Shown here: positions 9,301 through 15,897 of the stretch, piece after piece
Layout: every line of letters begins with the position of its first letter
Position numbering within the stretch: the first letter of the stretch is position 1
Origin: Euperipatoides rowelli
Lineage: Eukaryota; Onychophora; Udeonychophora; Euonychophora; Peripatopsidae
Reading direction: 5' to 3' (one strand)
Assembly: GCA_003024985.2 (NCBI GenBank)
Contig: PXIH01S0005005.1
DNA: 16,029 bases
Position numbers and translations under genes: made by a program
Notes under the pieces: model-generated
Seen by the model: the letters and a program-made list of their open reading frames with translations, nothing else
Told to the model about the DNA's origin: nothing
Database searches by the model: none

Positions 9301-11361
9301 TAAAACTAAATAGGATGACACAGGTTACAATTAAAATTTGATTATAAATGTCCTCCAAATAATATAACCAATTCTCTGGACAACTTTTTCAAATTTCACA
9401 GCTTGATAGTTTTGAAAGTTAATACTTATTTGATGGCTGGGAATTTCATTGTAAAATACATTAATGAGTAAAAGCATGTGTGTTGTATAAACAATTATAA
9501 GTCTAATACAAGCTTCAGTGTGGTGTTTAAGATAATTATCTGATTCAAGGTCAAGCAGTTTCCTTAAAATTTTAGAGAATGATGATGCAACTCAAACAAC
9601 TTCTTAGCCCTGCAGGGAGAGTCGAGTCAGGAGAGCATTCCGACTCGGCACTATGGCGGCCAAATAGGTTTCCGGCTCGAATCTGGGGAAATCATCACTT
9701 CTCGTATTAGACGAGTTCAAGTCATAATCACTTTTTTCTCGATATAAGAACGGTTTATTTCCGACTTATTTGTACCTTGTAAATGTTTTTCCATGATTTT
9801 ATATATTGTGAATAAAAATGTTAATATTTCCTCTCTGTGAGAAAGAAAAATATAGTTCATAAAAATAATTAACTTCTTATATACATAATACTGTTAATGA
9901 ATATTAATATTTTCATTTGCAGTTCTGGGATGATACACAGGAACATTCTTTAAGGTAAATTCCCAAAATGATAAGTTTAGTTTTTAAGTTTCAACATTAA
10001 TATATATCCTTTTAAATTTGATGTTTAAATTTAATTGCATCATGTAAATTTTATTTTTGTAATGTTAGGCGTATCTCTGGTATCCACATATGTGGAGATG
10101 GTTTGGATATTGATGGTCCCTCGCAAATGATATTGTCAGCTTCTTGGAGGACTAACCAAGCAATTCAGGTTATAACTTCAAATTTCTCTGCAGCAATCAT
10201 AAATTCAGACTTTCTATTTTAATTTTCTTACATAAACAAAATTAATTCAATCAAACCAAAAATTGTATTTATTAACATTAACAAAACATAAATTCCTAAC
10301 ATTTATTTAATAAAACATAGAAACTACAAAACAAAATAGCCCAGCAATATTTGCTCAAAGCTAAAAGAAATCTCCTACTTCTCAGCGACCTTCTCATGAT
10401 CCAGTAGTGTGAAAGGACAGGATGGCCTAAGCAGAATATGGCCACATAGCCGTAATTTATTTTCATAATTATAAACATTTTTTTTATATTTGCAAGTCAA
10501 CTTAGTCAAGTCTTTAAAATTAAGTATGGTTTAATTTTATTTTAAAATAAACTATTGCTATTAGTAAAAATATAGTCATTCAGACTAAATCAAAGATTAA
10601 CAGGAAGCTTCGTAGTCAACCGTTTTGCACCATTGTAGGCTATTACATAAGCTGATTTTCACGTTGAAATAATCTGTTAGGGTTTTTTTTTTAATTTAAA
10701 GTTGTTACGCCATTTATTAGTAATTAGAAATGAACAATTTTTTATTAGTAATCTTATTTTTTTTTAACCTTTAAAATATTAAAGACTGACTTTAATGCAT
10801 TTTTTAAAAAAAGTACCAGGGCGCCGCCCTGGCCACACTGCTCTGCCCCCTTGACCCCACTGGGGGGCTAAATGCCCGGACTCCCCCACAAACACAGTTA
10901 CTGTCCTAGATTTCCACTTTGAACATATGGCACAACCCTAATCCTAGGGGAATGGTTGAAATCACTATGTTTCAATTACTTGACATTAATTTTAAAGAAA
11001 ATGCTTAACATGGAATGCATAAATCATCTTGAAGTCTGTTACAATACTATGTGCTTATATTAATTAATCAAATTCGTAACTTCATAGTAGGATATTGATT
11101 GAATTGTATTTTACTTTCAGATATGGAGCTATAAGACTGGTGAGAAAATTAAAGATATACCACCAGATTCAAACCCATGCTATGTAAGGAGATTGGTAAT
11201 TCTTTCATTAATAGGAAATTTAAAATTCAGTGTCCTGTGGTAAAATATGGTGTTAATTTATCTTTTAGTATTATTGTTGCCAATGGGTTGGGAAAAATTA
11301 CCTCATTGCCGGTGGCTGTGAGCATAACATGCTGCGAGTGGTCAGTAGAGTTGATGGAAAT
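268..11361 (+). CDS. WD40-repeat protein, internal part of a split gene (8 exons, both ends missing)
   Basis: Eight exons with GT-AG borders join into 270 uninterrupted codons; the phases (0,1,2,0,2,0,0 between exons) all agree. Residue 1 is the Asp codon at 269. WD40 blades can be read in order: about 5-35 (SPNGTLIAVG, GTIKLFS), 51-95 (LVAVYASGMIKVW), 96-137 (NADLSRMATAGSSGVIHIYN), 145-184 (DGHRMRIFAL, FISGGWDGTIQFWD), 190-232 (HICGDGLDI, ILSASW, IQIWSY) and 239-270 (NYLIAGGCEHNMLRV). WD40 propellers usually act as protein-binding scaffolds, and no catalytic residues are seen. The SGGWDGTIQFWD plus HICGDGLDI pair suggests a conserved but poorly characterised eukaryotic WD family; I cannot give it a gene name. 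A propeller normally needs about seven blades, so exons are missing upstream of 268 and probably after 11361. The assignment to WD40 is firm; the cellular role is unknown. Confidence 0.9.
353..2435 (+). other. Intron 1
   Basis: This 2,083-bp intron (GTATTG to TTCTTTCAG) carries the Copia fragment at about 753-1690. The remainder (353-750 and about 1700-2435) is AT-rich with no recognised gene. A 75-codon open frame on the minus strand (2091-2318) has a protein-like composition, but I could not assign it to a family. Confidence 0.75.
753..1690 (+). mobile_element. Ty1/Copia LTR retrotransposon fragment (end of RT, RNase H), degenerate
   Basis: Conceptual translation across several frames and stops gives the Copia order. 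First is a remnant near the catalytic YVDD box (753-785) reading YYDILVISS, so the usual second-last Asp seems lost. Next are RQIMEVLQRFGMDDCKPIST (about 915-975), then IGSLMYNSIGTKSDLSQTVS (about 1057-1116) and RYLKG (about 1172-1190). The RNase H part follows: TTGYVFLTRGNLVRWKSR (about 1273-1326), SCEAEIGAINEAARELVWMQ (about 1338-1398), NSAKISVG with RTKHL (about 1475-1520) and ITADFLNS (about 1595-1618). These match the Copia signatures SLMYAS, TSGYVF, AEYMA, RTKHID and ADILTK. Frameshifts and stops make it non-functional. No LTR, gag, protease or integrase is visible. It lies in intron 1 in the same orientation as the host gene. Confidence 0.88.
2436..2574 (+). CDS. WD-repeat gene, exon 2 of window
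   Basis: It follows a strong polypyrimidine acceptor (TTTCTCTTCTTTCAG, ending 2435). The donor is GTAAGA at 2575, chosen over GTATGT at 2571 because only 2574 leaves the single base needed to make the Tyr codon with exon 3. It encodes LFSADLGQFV onward, a Lys/Ser-rich loop (KKKSSSN) and the strand KTLVAV. The loop probably lies between two propeller strands. Confidence 0.88.
2833..2974 (+). repeat. Paired direct word (ATCCAAGATGGCC...)
   Basis: The word at 2833-2858 recurs at 2950-2974 with one substitution and one deletion. Both copies begin ATCCAAGATGGCC and end AGGTTC. They contain an AAGATGGC core resembling a YY1 site, and a 14-base inverted match to the same core lies at 13742-13755. 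This is probably an interspersed-repeat fragment; regulatory use is unproven. Confidence 0.45.
3171..3192 (+). other. G-rich tract, potential G-quadruplex
   Basis: Runs of six, seven and five G separated by one or two bases give 18 G within about 22 bases, enough for an intramolecular G-quadruplex in the non-template strand of intron 2. A weaker G-run cluster precedes it at 3076-3099. Confidence 0.4.
3769..3958 (+). CDS. WD-repeat gene, exon 3 of window
   Basis: The acceptor TTTCTAG ends at 3768 and the donor is GTAAAG at 3959; reading through would hit TAA at 3960. The first two bases (AT) complete Tyr with exon 2. It encodes ASGMIKVWLYSSGECLQT, then LLCLAFNADLSRMATAGSSG and VIHIYNTSTMQIVQTCEA: one blade's last strand plus a nearly complete next blade. 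It ends with two bases of a Gly codon. Confidence 0.92.
4286..4362 (+). repeat. 77-bp repeat shared with the hAT element at 11889-11971
   Basis: It aligns with 11889-11971, sharing TTACCCTGAACCC, GTGAAAT, CCCCAACCCTA and ATAATCTAGA in the same order with a few small gaps. The C-rich part resembles degenerate CCCTAA telomere units. No hAT terminal repeats were seen around this copy, so it is either a fragment of a related element or a separate simple repeat. Confidence 0.55.
4586..5556 (+). mobile_element. piggyBac-like DNA transposon relic (non-autonomous)
   Basis: The left end is TTAA (4582-4585) followed by CCCTTTGTGGTCCTA. The right end, read on the minus strand, is CCCTTTACGGACCAA, matching at 11 of 15 positions, next to TAAA (5557-5560), a one-base variant of TTAA. 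CCCTTT-type ends beside TTAA duplications are typical of piggyBac elements. Inside, at 4828-4881, an ATG in good context (AAAACAATGG) opens an 18-codon frame reading MARQSRKYLTDAEMEKNV, resembling the N-terminus of piggyBac-family transposases; it stops at 4882. The DDD catalytic region is not recognised, so the 971-bp element is an internally deleted or decayed copy. Confidence 0.65.
4828..4881 (+). pseudogene. piggyBac-like transposase N-terminal remnant
   Basis: Eighteen codons starting MARQSRKYLTDAEMEK lie inside the element at 4586-5556 and end at TAA 4882. The basic start followed by LTDAEMEK resembles the N-terminal region of many piggyBac transposases (an LTD/E-E-E-type word). No further transposase sequence can be followed in any frame. 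Confidence 0.45.
6868..7061 (+). repeat. Degenerate 33-bp minisatellite, six units
   Basis: Units start at 6868, 6901, 6933, 6966, 6999 and 7032, with lengths 33, 32, 33, 33, 33 and about 30. Most open with ATTTTGG(G), have a middle like AGTGCAAATTGGG, and end in AAA plus a T-rich tail. A shortened seventh unit may precede at about 6847-6867. The array diverges strongly from unit to unit but its spacing is nearly constant. There is no open frame along it. Confidence 0.6.
7592..7700 (+). CDS. WD-repeat gene, exon 4 of window
   Basis: The acceptor TTGAATAG ends at 7591 and the donor is a consensus GTAAGA at 7701. The first base completes Gly with exon 3. The 36 codons include MDGHRMRIFALQYHPEE and FISGGWDGTIQ. 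The GH before the first strand, SGGWDGTIQ, and the FWD opening the next exon form the clearest WD40 blade in the window. Confidence 0.93.
8090..8275 (+). repeat. GCCCGT/ACGGGC hairpin repeat cluster
   Basis: The block AAGCCCGTTCCACGGGCATC, followed by AAACA and a T run (from about 8100), recurs with changes as AAGCTCATTACACGGGCATC, AAACC and a T run (from about 8190). Partial copies of AAGCCCGTTA lie at about 8137 and 8251. GCCCGT-TCC-ACGGGC can fold into a 6-bp hairpin. It resembles terminal modules of non-autonomous transposons found in many invertebrates, but the class cannot be fixed. Confidence 0.5.
8366..8898 (+). repeat. 31-bp minisatellite with about 205-bp higher-order repeat
   Basis: About 17 diverged units with a core like GCAGACTGTGCATCACAAG followed by ATAGACAATGAA-like sequence fill 533 bp. 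A variant block with GAAAGAGAC, TTAAAGAAAG and ACAAATTGTGCATCA occurs at 8471 and again at 8676, and the units on either side also match at this 205-bp offset. Seven units therefore seem to have been duplicated as a block. The strand is purine- and A-rich. The minus-strand open frame across it is a by-product of the repeat. Confidence 0.8.
9606..9720 (+). mobile_element. Possible tRNA-derived SINE head
   Basis: An A-box-like word GAGTCGAGTCAGG (9619-9631) is followed 42 bases later by a B-box-like word GGCTCGAATCT (9674-9684). Between them, GAGAGCATTCCGACTCGG resembles the D-arm to anticodon-arm region of a tRNA. The block is clearly richer in G+C than the intron around it. No full cloverleaf closes, so it is not a functional tRNA gene. 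The ATGGCGGCC within it also resembles a YY1 site, a weaker alternative reading. Confidence 0.45.
9923..9954 (+). CDS. WD-repeat gene, exon 5 of window (32-bp microexon)
   Basis: The acceptor TTTCATTTGCAG ends at 9922 and the donor is GTAAAT at 9955. It encodes FWDDTQEHSL plus two bases of Arg. It supplies the FWD that closes the SGGWDGTIQ blade of exon 4 and keeps the phase into exon 6, which supports it despite its small size. Confidence 0.88.
10069..10168 (+). CDS. WD-repeat gene, exon 6 of window
   Basis: It follows a short 114-bp intron; the acceptor AATGTTAG ends at 10068. The first base completes Arg. It encodes RISGIHICGDGLDIDG, then MILSASWRTNQAIQ. The donor GTTATA at 10169 is weak, but the phase 0 join to IWSYKTGEK in exon 7 makes a normal blade end (AIQIWSY). 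Confidence 0.9.
10169..11120 (+). other. Intron 6
   Basis: This 952-bp intron runs from GTTATA to TTTACTTTCAG. It is AT-rich apart from the GC-rich block at 10815-10945. No gene is recognised; the minus-strand open frame at 10296-10478 shows no family resemblance. Confidence 0.7.
10815..10945. repeat. GC-rich transposon-like remnant with hairpin
   Basis: The block opens with CCAGGGCGCCGCCCTGG, a 7-bp stem with a 3-base loop, followed by C-rich sequence containing CCCCCTTGACCCC and GCCCGGACTCCCCC. Such an abrupt GC-rich patch in an AT-rich intron suggests an inserted repeat. No target duplication or coding sequence identifies its class. Confidence 0.35.
11121..11183 (+). CDS. WD-repeat gene, exon 7 of window
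   Basis: A strong acceptor (TTTTACTTTCAG) ends at 11120 and the donor is GTAAGG at 11184. It has 21 codons, IWSYKTGEKIKDIPPDSN then PCY, finishing one blade and entering the next. Reading through the 85-bp intron that follows meets an in-frame stop, so retention would truncate the protein. Confidence 0.88.
11269..11361 (+). CDS. WD-repeat gene, exon 8 of window
   Basis: The acceptor TTATCTTTTAG ends at 11268 and the donor is a consensus GTAAGT at 11362. It has 31 codons and includes CCQWVGKNYLIAGGCEHNML then RVVSRVDGN. NYLIAGG...NMLRV fits the middle strands of a WD40 blade. It ends in phase 0, so another exon is expected downstream. Its first part is copied at 11536-11594. Confidence 0.9.
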
Positions 11362-11535
11362 GTAAGTTTTATTGTTTTGACGTAGGTACTCATTTTTTTT
11401 AAAAATTAATATTTATTTTATTGTTCTCATAATTTCTCCCTCATTACGAAAAATCATTAAAAAAAATTTATCTTGGGGGGGGAGGGGGATCTTAAGTCTG
11501 TATTGGATTTATTCATTCTATGTTAAGCATTTTCT
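11362..11535 (+). other. Spacer between exon 8 and its copy
   Basis: This AT-rich sequence follows the exon 8 donor and has a poly-G run at 11474-11487. A TGTTAA word close to the acceptor of both copies hints that the duplicated unit may extend slightly further upstream than the clear 59-bp match. Confidence 0.5.
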
Positions 11536-11594
11536 TTATCTTTTAGTATTGCTGTTGCCAATGGGTTGGGAAAAATTACATCATTGCCAGTGGC
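11536..11594 (+). repeat. Partial tandem copy of exon 8 with its splice acceptor
   Basis: It matches 11258-11316 at 55 of 59 positions, offset 278 bp, and includes the TTATCTTTTAG acceptor. The acceptor copy places an exon start at 11547 in the same frame. The four changes alter three residues (Tyr to Cys, Leu to Ile, Gly to Ser) and add no stop. Homology ends at GTGGC (11594), where a palindrome begins to dominate. It could be a dying duplicate or an alternative exon. Confidence 0.85.
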
Positions 11595-11786
11595 AATGAT
11601 GTACAGTACATAACAATTGTACTGTATAACAGTTGTATTGTGTTATACAGTACAATTGTTATGTACTGTATAACACAGGGTTTCTTAACCTTTTTGAGTC
11701 GCGACTCAAATTGGGGTAATAGTTTTTGCTTAGTGACCCAAATAGAATACCCGACAGCAAGTACGTCCAACACATTCGGTGTCTAG
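11547..11786 (+). CDS. Possible alternative terminal exon (exon 8 copy plus palindrome plus hAT end)
   Basis: From the copied acceptor the frame stays open for 79 codons to TAG at 11784-11786. The first 16 or so residues (YCCCQWVGKNYIIASG) echo exon 8. The rest comes from the 69-bp inverted repeat and about 108 bp of the hAT element, ending STSNTFGV. Phase 0 allows splicing from exon 7 (replacing exon 8) or from exon 8. An AATAAA lies at 12190. Use of this exon is inferred only from the intact acceptor and open frame; it may simply be a pseudo-exon. Confidence 0.3.
   Translation, partial: YCCCQWVGKNYIIASGNDVQYITIVLYNSCIVLYSTIVMYCITQGFLTFLSRDSNWGNSFCLVTQIEYPTASTSNTFGV
11577..11603. repeat. 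27-bp near-perfect palindrome at the end of the exon copy
   Basis: Arms of 13 bases (11577-11589 and 11591-11603, TACATCATTGCCA and its complement) flank a single G at 11590. The left arm is exon-8-like sequence; the right arm replaces what should be the next exon 8 codons. This is the mark expected of a template switch during replication. Confidence 0.85.
11602..11670. repeat. 69-bp inverted repeat with nested hairpins
   Basis: Two perfect 30-base arms (11602-11631, 11641-11670) surround a 9-base loop. Each arm itself carries TACAGTAC and GTACTGTA around 9 bases, so three alternative hairpins or a cruciform are possible. Its TA-bounded ends could also mean a tiny Tc1/mariner-like MITE. Confidence 0.9.
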
Positions 11787-12135
11787 AAAACAACCGACTC
11801 CCTTACAATGATCCGAGCGCCTAGAAACTGAAAGGCCTAAGTCCCATGATCAAGATGGATAGCAACCTTAATTTTTTTATTTACAGTCCTAACCTTACCT
11901 TTACCCTGAACCCTAACTCCAATTACGTGTGAAATCGACTATGTCCCCAACCCTATGATAATCTAGAGGTGAAATCATCATTTTTGATCAATCTCGATAA
12001 TTTTTTTAAAAAAAAAAACCAGTCAGCCATTTCCGTAATGACAAAAATTTCATTTTTGTTGAAAATATTCCACAACCCACAAAATATGCCAAGCGACCCA
12101 ATTTTGGATCACGACCCTTGGGTTAAGAAACCCTT
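11676..12135 (+). mobile_element. hAT-superfamily non-autonomous DNA transposon (MITE)
   Basis: The 460-bp element starts CAGGGTTTCTTAACC. Its right end reads AAGGGTTTCTTAACC on the minus strand (14 of 15), and similarity continues inward past GTCGCGA-type sequence for about 45 bp. It is flanked by an exact 8-bp duplication GTATAACA (11668-11675 and 12136-12143), the length typical of hAT. The CAGGG...TTAACC...GTCGCGAC ends resemble Charlie/MER5-type hAT elements. An 18-bp perfect palindrome around GAGTCGCGACTC lies at 11693-11710. No transposase is encoded. It landed at the edge of the 69-bp inverted repeat. Confidence 0.85.
11889..11971 (+). repeat. Telomere-like C-rich repeat inside the hAT element
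   Basis: It shares about 80 bp with 4286-4362 in intron 3. Words such as CCTAACC, TTACCC and ACCCTAACT suggest degenerate CCCTAA units. Its presence inside a transposon suggests the element carries or captured it. Confidence 0.5.
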
Positions 12136-12143
12136 GTATAACA

Positions 12144-13904
12144 TACAGAACATAGCCTACTTCATATTTGATGTTTTAATTTTTTTTTAAATAAATTTCC
12201 CGAAGGAAATCCCTACGTTTATTTACAAATATGTCCAATTATCGACAATATACACGATTATAATTCACAATCTCTTACCTTGATCGACAATCGATGCTCT
12301 ACATCTGTGTTCCTGTTGTGGTTCTTCTGAAGTGCATATTCCCATCTCCAGGATTCCATTTTTTTGAGATCCAGGTATCAGTCATGTATTTTCTCTGTTC
12401 TTGACATTTGAAAGTCTTTTCGTGTACAAAAAAAACACCACTTTTCACCTGGGTCTGGAAAAAGACAGAAGGGTACGGGTACTCTACCGCTGGGGATCGA
12501 ACCTGTCCCCGGGACTACATGTCTGAGCATGCATAAGTCCTGTATATGCTCCCGACTGGACCTTGAATTGATGTTATAAATGTTTATGGTTAATTAATTA
12601 ACTAAAAAATATAGGTCTACAAACAATTGATGACCATCTCTAAAGCAAGGAAGGTTTATATTTTGGAATTTAATTTAAATCCTTTTCATGTGAACATTTA
12701 AAAAATCAGAAAGGAAAAGGTAAAGAATAAATCGGTCTTTTTTAAAAAAAATTAATCTTATGAATTAAGATTTTTCTTGATTAGCTGTTACTGAATTTGA
12801 TAATTTATCAATCAGACGGTTAATTTTGAATTTATTGGAGTGTTTCACTCAGTTGTGTATCTCTGATCAAAATCATTAAAACTTATCAATAAATTTGATC
12901 GGTAATCAAGTATCCACCAAGTTTGTATCGGTGTACCAAGTTTTTTATACGAGAGTGAGTATTCTAATGGAGGATAAAAATTTGTACAAAATCTTTCGCA
13001 AAATATCTTTTTTTTTTTGTATAATATAGACCCTACTATCTACTGCCAAATTAAAAAAAAAAATACTTAAACTGCTTCAAATCTATTCTTCAGATTGTAA
13101 CCAATTTTTTGAATTTTCATATGATATTGAAAGTGATGTTACAATAAATATAGGCTAATATTGAAAATGAACCACATTGATGAGTTAATTGAGTGTTAGT
13201 TGTCTCACTTATTATTTTTAGTCCATGAAACATCTTATGCAAAGAGAATATGCCTTAAATTGCCTTTCCAAAGATGTCATTACCACACATTTTCTACTAC
13301 ATTTTTTTGAAAGTTACATTATAAATCTCTTAATGGGATTTTATCTAATCCCACTTCTTGGAAAATGACCGCATAGTTGGTCAACTAGCGGCTTAAACTT
13401 TTATAATCAAATTATTATTTTTCTGGTTAACATTTATTGAAAGAGTACATGCATTCTCATAAGAGGTACTATGAAATGTTTTGGACATTCATCTTTCCAT
13501 AATTTTTCAATGAATTTTGTATCATTCATTATTGGCAATGAAAAGTTGTTTAAAATTAATCAAATAAATTTCTACCACTATCTACAATAAATATTAATTT
13601 TTTTAATAGTCTTTACCATTTTGTAGCAAAAATTAATTAAATTGTTTACTAAAGCGAATTAGATTGAAATAGTTAATAATAACTGTTTGGTTATTTATCT
13701 TATCCATCTAATCTAATGATTTAAAAATCATTTTTTGTTATGCCATCTTGGATTTCAATTAATAATTTCAATCAAATTATTAAATATTTGGTAATATTGT
13801 TATATCAATATAATCAGTACAGTATGGTATACACTTCTTGTAAGAAGCTGGGCGCCATTGGTTAGTGCTCAATAAAATAATGTTTGAATAACTGGACTCT
13901 TTCA
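12144..13904. other. Intronic or 3' flanking AT-rich DNA
   Basis: Apart from the SINE-like head at 12460-12570, this 1.76-kb stretch shows no recognised gene. An acceptor-like TTATTTTTAG at 13221 opens a phase-0 frame of 48 codons to TGA at 13366, but the encoded hydrophobic peptide does not look like a WD40 strand. Confidence 0.6.
12460..12570 (-). mobile_element. tRNA-derived SINE head
   Basis: On the minus strand an A-box AGGTCCAGTCGG (12563-12552), 11 of 12 to the consensus, is followed 48 bases later by a perfect B-box GGTTCGATCCC (12503-12493). The segment is GC-rich against its surroundings. The anticodon and acceptor stems do not close as in a real tRNA, so a SINE head is the better reading. 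The tail would run toward lower coordinates, where it is unclear. Confidence 0.55.
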
Positions 13905-15897
13905 TAGAATATTATTATTATAGATTTATTTCAATGAGAAGAGAATATAAAATAATGACCCTAGCCCAAATGGATATGGGTCATAATTACAATATAATAT
14001 GATTGGATTAAGAAACAATAAAAAAAAAATAAAGTTAAGGGTAACAAATTAATAATAAATATTACCGTACATATTGTAATTAAGAGTTGACCAAAAGTGT
14101 GGTATAGGGGAAGTTAAATATCTTTTAGTCTTGATAAATGCTTTAAATATTTTACAAGCATTCCTGGTTTTAATACCAGAAACTTCATAAACAGGGCATA
14201 CGTTAGGGTACAATTAAAAAAAAGATTTAGCAAATCTCACTGTCAACAAAGTTCTTCTTTCTTTTAGAGAAATATTAAAAGTTCCTAAAGCACTTTTATA
14301 ATTACTAAAATCACTTCCTAGAATGATTCTCAAGAATCTAATCTGGAATCTCTCAATAGATCTACCTTTTTGGGGGGTTAAACCACCTGACCAGATATTG
14401 CACCCATAATCCAAGATGGGTAAAATAAATTGATATTTTGTGTGTGTGTGGGGGGGGGGGGGGATATTAAGTCTTTTTAGTTTAAATAAAATAAATAAAA
14501 TAAAAAATTCCTTTGCCAACAATAGACAATAAACTTTCTGTATAAATCCCACATCATGTTTTGGATTTGTAAACCTAGTATTTTGTTACAACCGTTAACC
14601 TCAATTTTGCATTGATCAGTATTAATGTTCAGGTCAATGGGTTTCTTCACTTGAATCTCTATTAATACTAGTTCCAACATACACAACAGAAAGATCATCA
14701 ACAAATTTATAGTGTAGTGGTAATTACAGCAAAAATGAATTAGCTCAGTGATGAACTCAATCCAGTCATTGCAATTAGGTAATGTCATCTATTTGACAGA
14801 TAAGATTTAAGCCAGGACACAACATATGGGGAGGGATTTGAGTAATGGATAAAAGTGCTATGGTTTACATAATTGAATGCTTTTGAATAGTCAGTAATAA
14901 TAGTAGCAACAACACACTTCTTATTTTCTAAATTTTTTCAATATGCTATCAATATACAATGCTAAATAATGCATAGTATATTTTTTAGGTTGGCCCCCAA
15001 ATTGATTAACATCAATGCATTGACCAACTTCTTTGATTAAAATGGAGTACCATATATATACTTTTCACACAACTTGGCTATGTGAGATGCAATGGAAATA
15101 GGTCTAATACCGTTTGGGTCACAAACATGTTTTTTCTTGGGAATGGGAATTAGAATTTCTTTTTTTCATAGTTTAAAACACACACTTTTGCAGATAGCCA
15201 TAATAATCTCAGCAATAGGCTCGCACAATTCTACGACAAAATTTCTTAAAATAAAAGGTATCCCATCAGGTATTTTATTAATTTTGTCAGGAAGTTTTCT
15301 CGATTCCTTGTAAATCCAAGGAATTTCTACTTTCTTTAGAGGTAATCCGGCAAAACCGCTGAGAGGAACTCATGATTTAATCTATGGACACTATTACCAA
15401 TTTTTTTGAAATAATTGCAAATCATGGAAACAGATTCACTATCAGAAACATTAGGAAAACTAATTTTTTGTTTCTAATGATATTGGCCTGTGGATTTCTT
15501 TAACAAATTATACTTTACTGAGCCAACTACAATATTATTCATAACTTTTTCATGTTCCCTTAATTTAGCTTCATGAACCAACTTTTTATCTGGAGTGAAA
15601 CCTCACTAAGGTCTTCCATAGATGCACCAAATTTGAAAAGATAGTTCTTTTTTACTTATCAGAAGACAGATCTCTTGAAAACCAACTATGATTATTTGGG
15701 TTAATAGTCCTACGCTCAAGGGGAAAAGAAGACTAAAAAAAAAAAATCACGAATCTTGTGACTGAATGAATCTACGAGAGATTCGAAGTCATTGATGCCA
15801 AAAACAGAGTTCCAATCAACGCCAGTAATATTTCTTCCAAAAGAATCAAAATTTGATTTTCTTGATCTGTGGAAAACATCTTTCTTTTTCTCTTCTA
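13905..15897 (-). mobile_element. Non-LTR retrotransposon (LINE, jockey/CR1-like clade), decayed and 5'-truncated
   Basis: Minus-strand translation across frameshifts gives the LINE order. A linker between the endonuclease and RT domains (about 15780-15880) reads NITGVDWNSVFGIND. RT follows: IPDGIPFILRNFVVELCEPI (about 15210-15280), IPIPKKKHVCDPNG with IRPISIASHIAKLCEK (about 15070-15160), motif A TDYSKAF (about 14870-14895), VVSWLKSYLSNR (about 14786-14822) and the catalytic FVDD at 14705-14694. A C-terminal part, LPILDYGCNIWSGGL (about 14380-14425), continues past RFLRIILG. The segment expected to carry GVPQG between motif A and FVDD is missing. The 3' end near 13905 finishes in a short ATA-type tail. 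A (TG)n(G)n tract interrupts it at 14440-14464. Not functional. Confidence 0.85.
14440..14463 (+). repeat. TG dinucleotide plus poly-G tract inside the LINE
   Basis: A TG run is followed directly by about 14 G, within the coding part of the minus-strand LINE. It interrupts the reading frame just before the C-terminal LPILDYGC motif. Confidence 0.8.

Larger units (their letters stand above)
7701..9922 (+). other. Intron 4
   Basis: This 2,222-bp intron (GTAAGA to CATTTGCAG) contains GCCCGT hairpin repeats (8090-8275), the 31-bp minisatellite (8366-8898) and a tRNA-like SINE head (9606-9720). Bases 7740-8085 and 8900-9600 are AT-rich; no gene is recognised there. Confidence 0.75.

Noticed and set aside
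9640-9665. Promoter with YY1-like ATGGCGGCC site
   Set aside because: The A-box and B-box context makes a SINE head more likely, and no first exon follows.
13222-13368. Possible terminal exon after TTATTTTTAG, phase 0, 48 codons ending TGA
   Set aside because: The phase fits exon 8, but the peptide (SMKHLMQREY start, hydrophobic end) lacks WD40 strand features and the composition matches the local intron.
15092-15313. Plus-strand 73-codon open frame
   Set aside because: It is the antisense shadow of the LINE reverse transcriptase, which is convincing on the minus strand.
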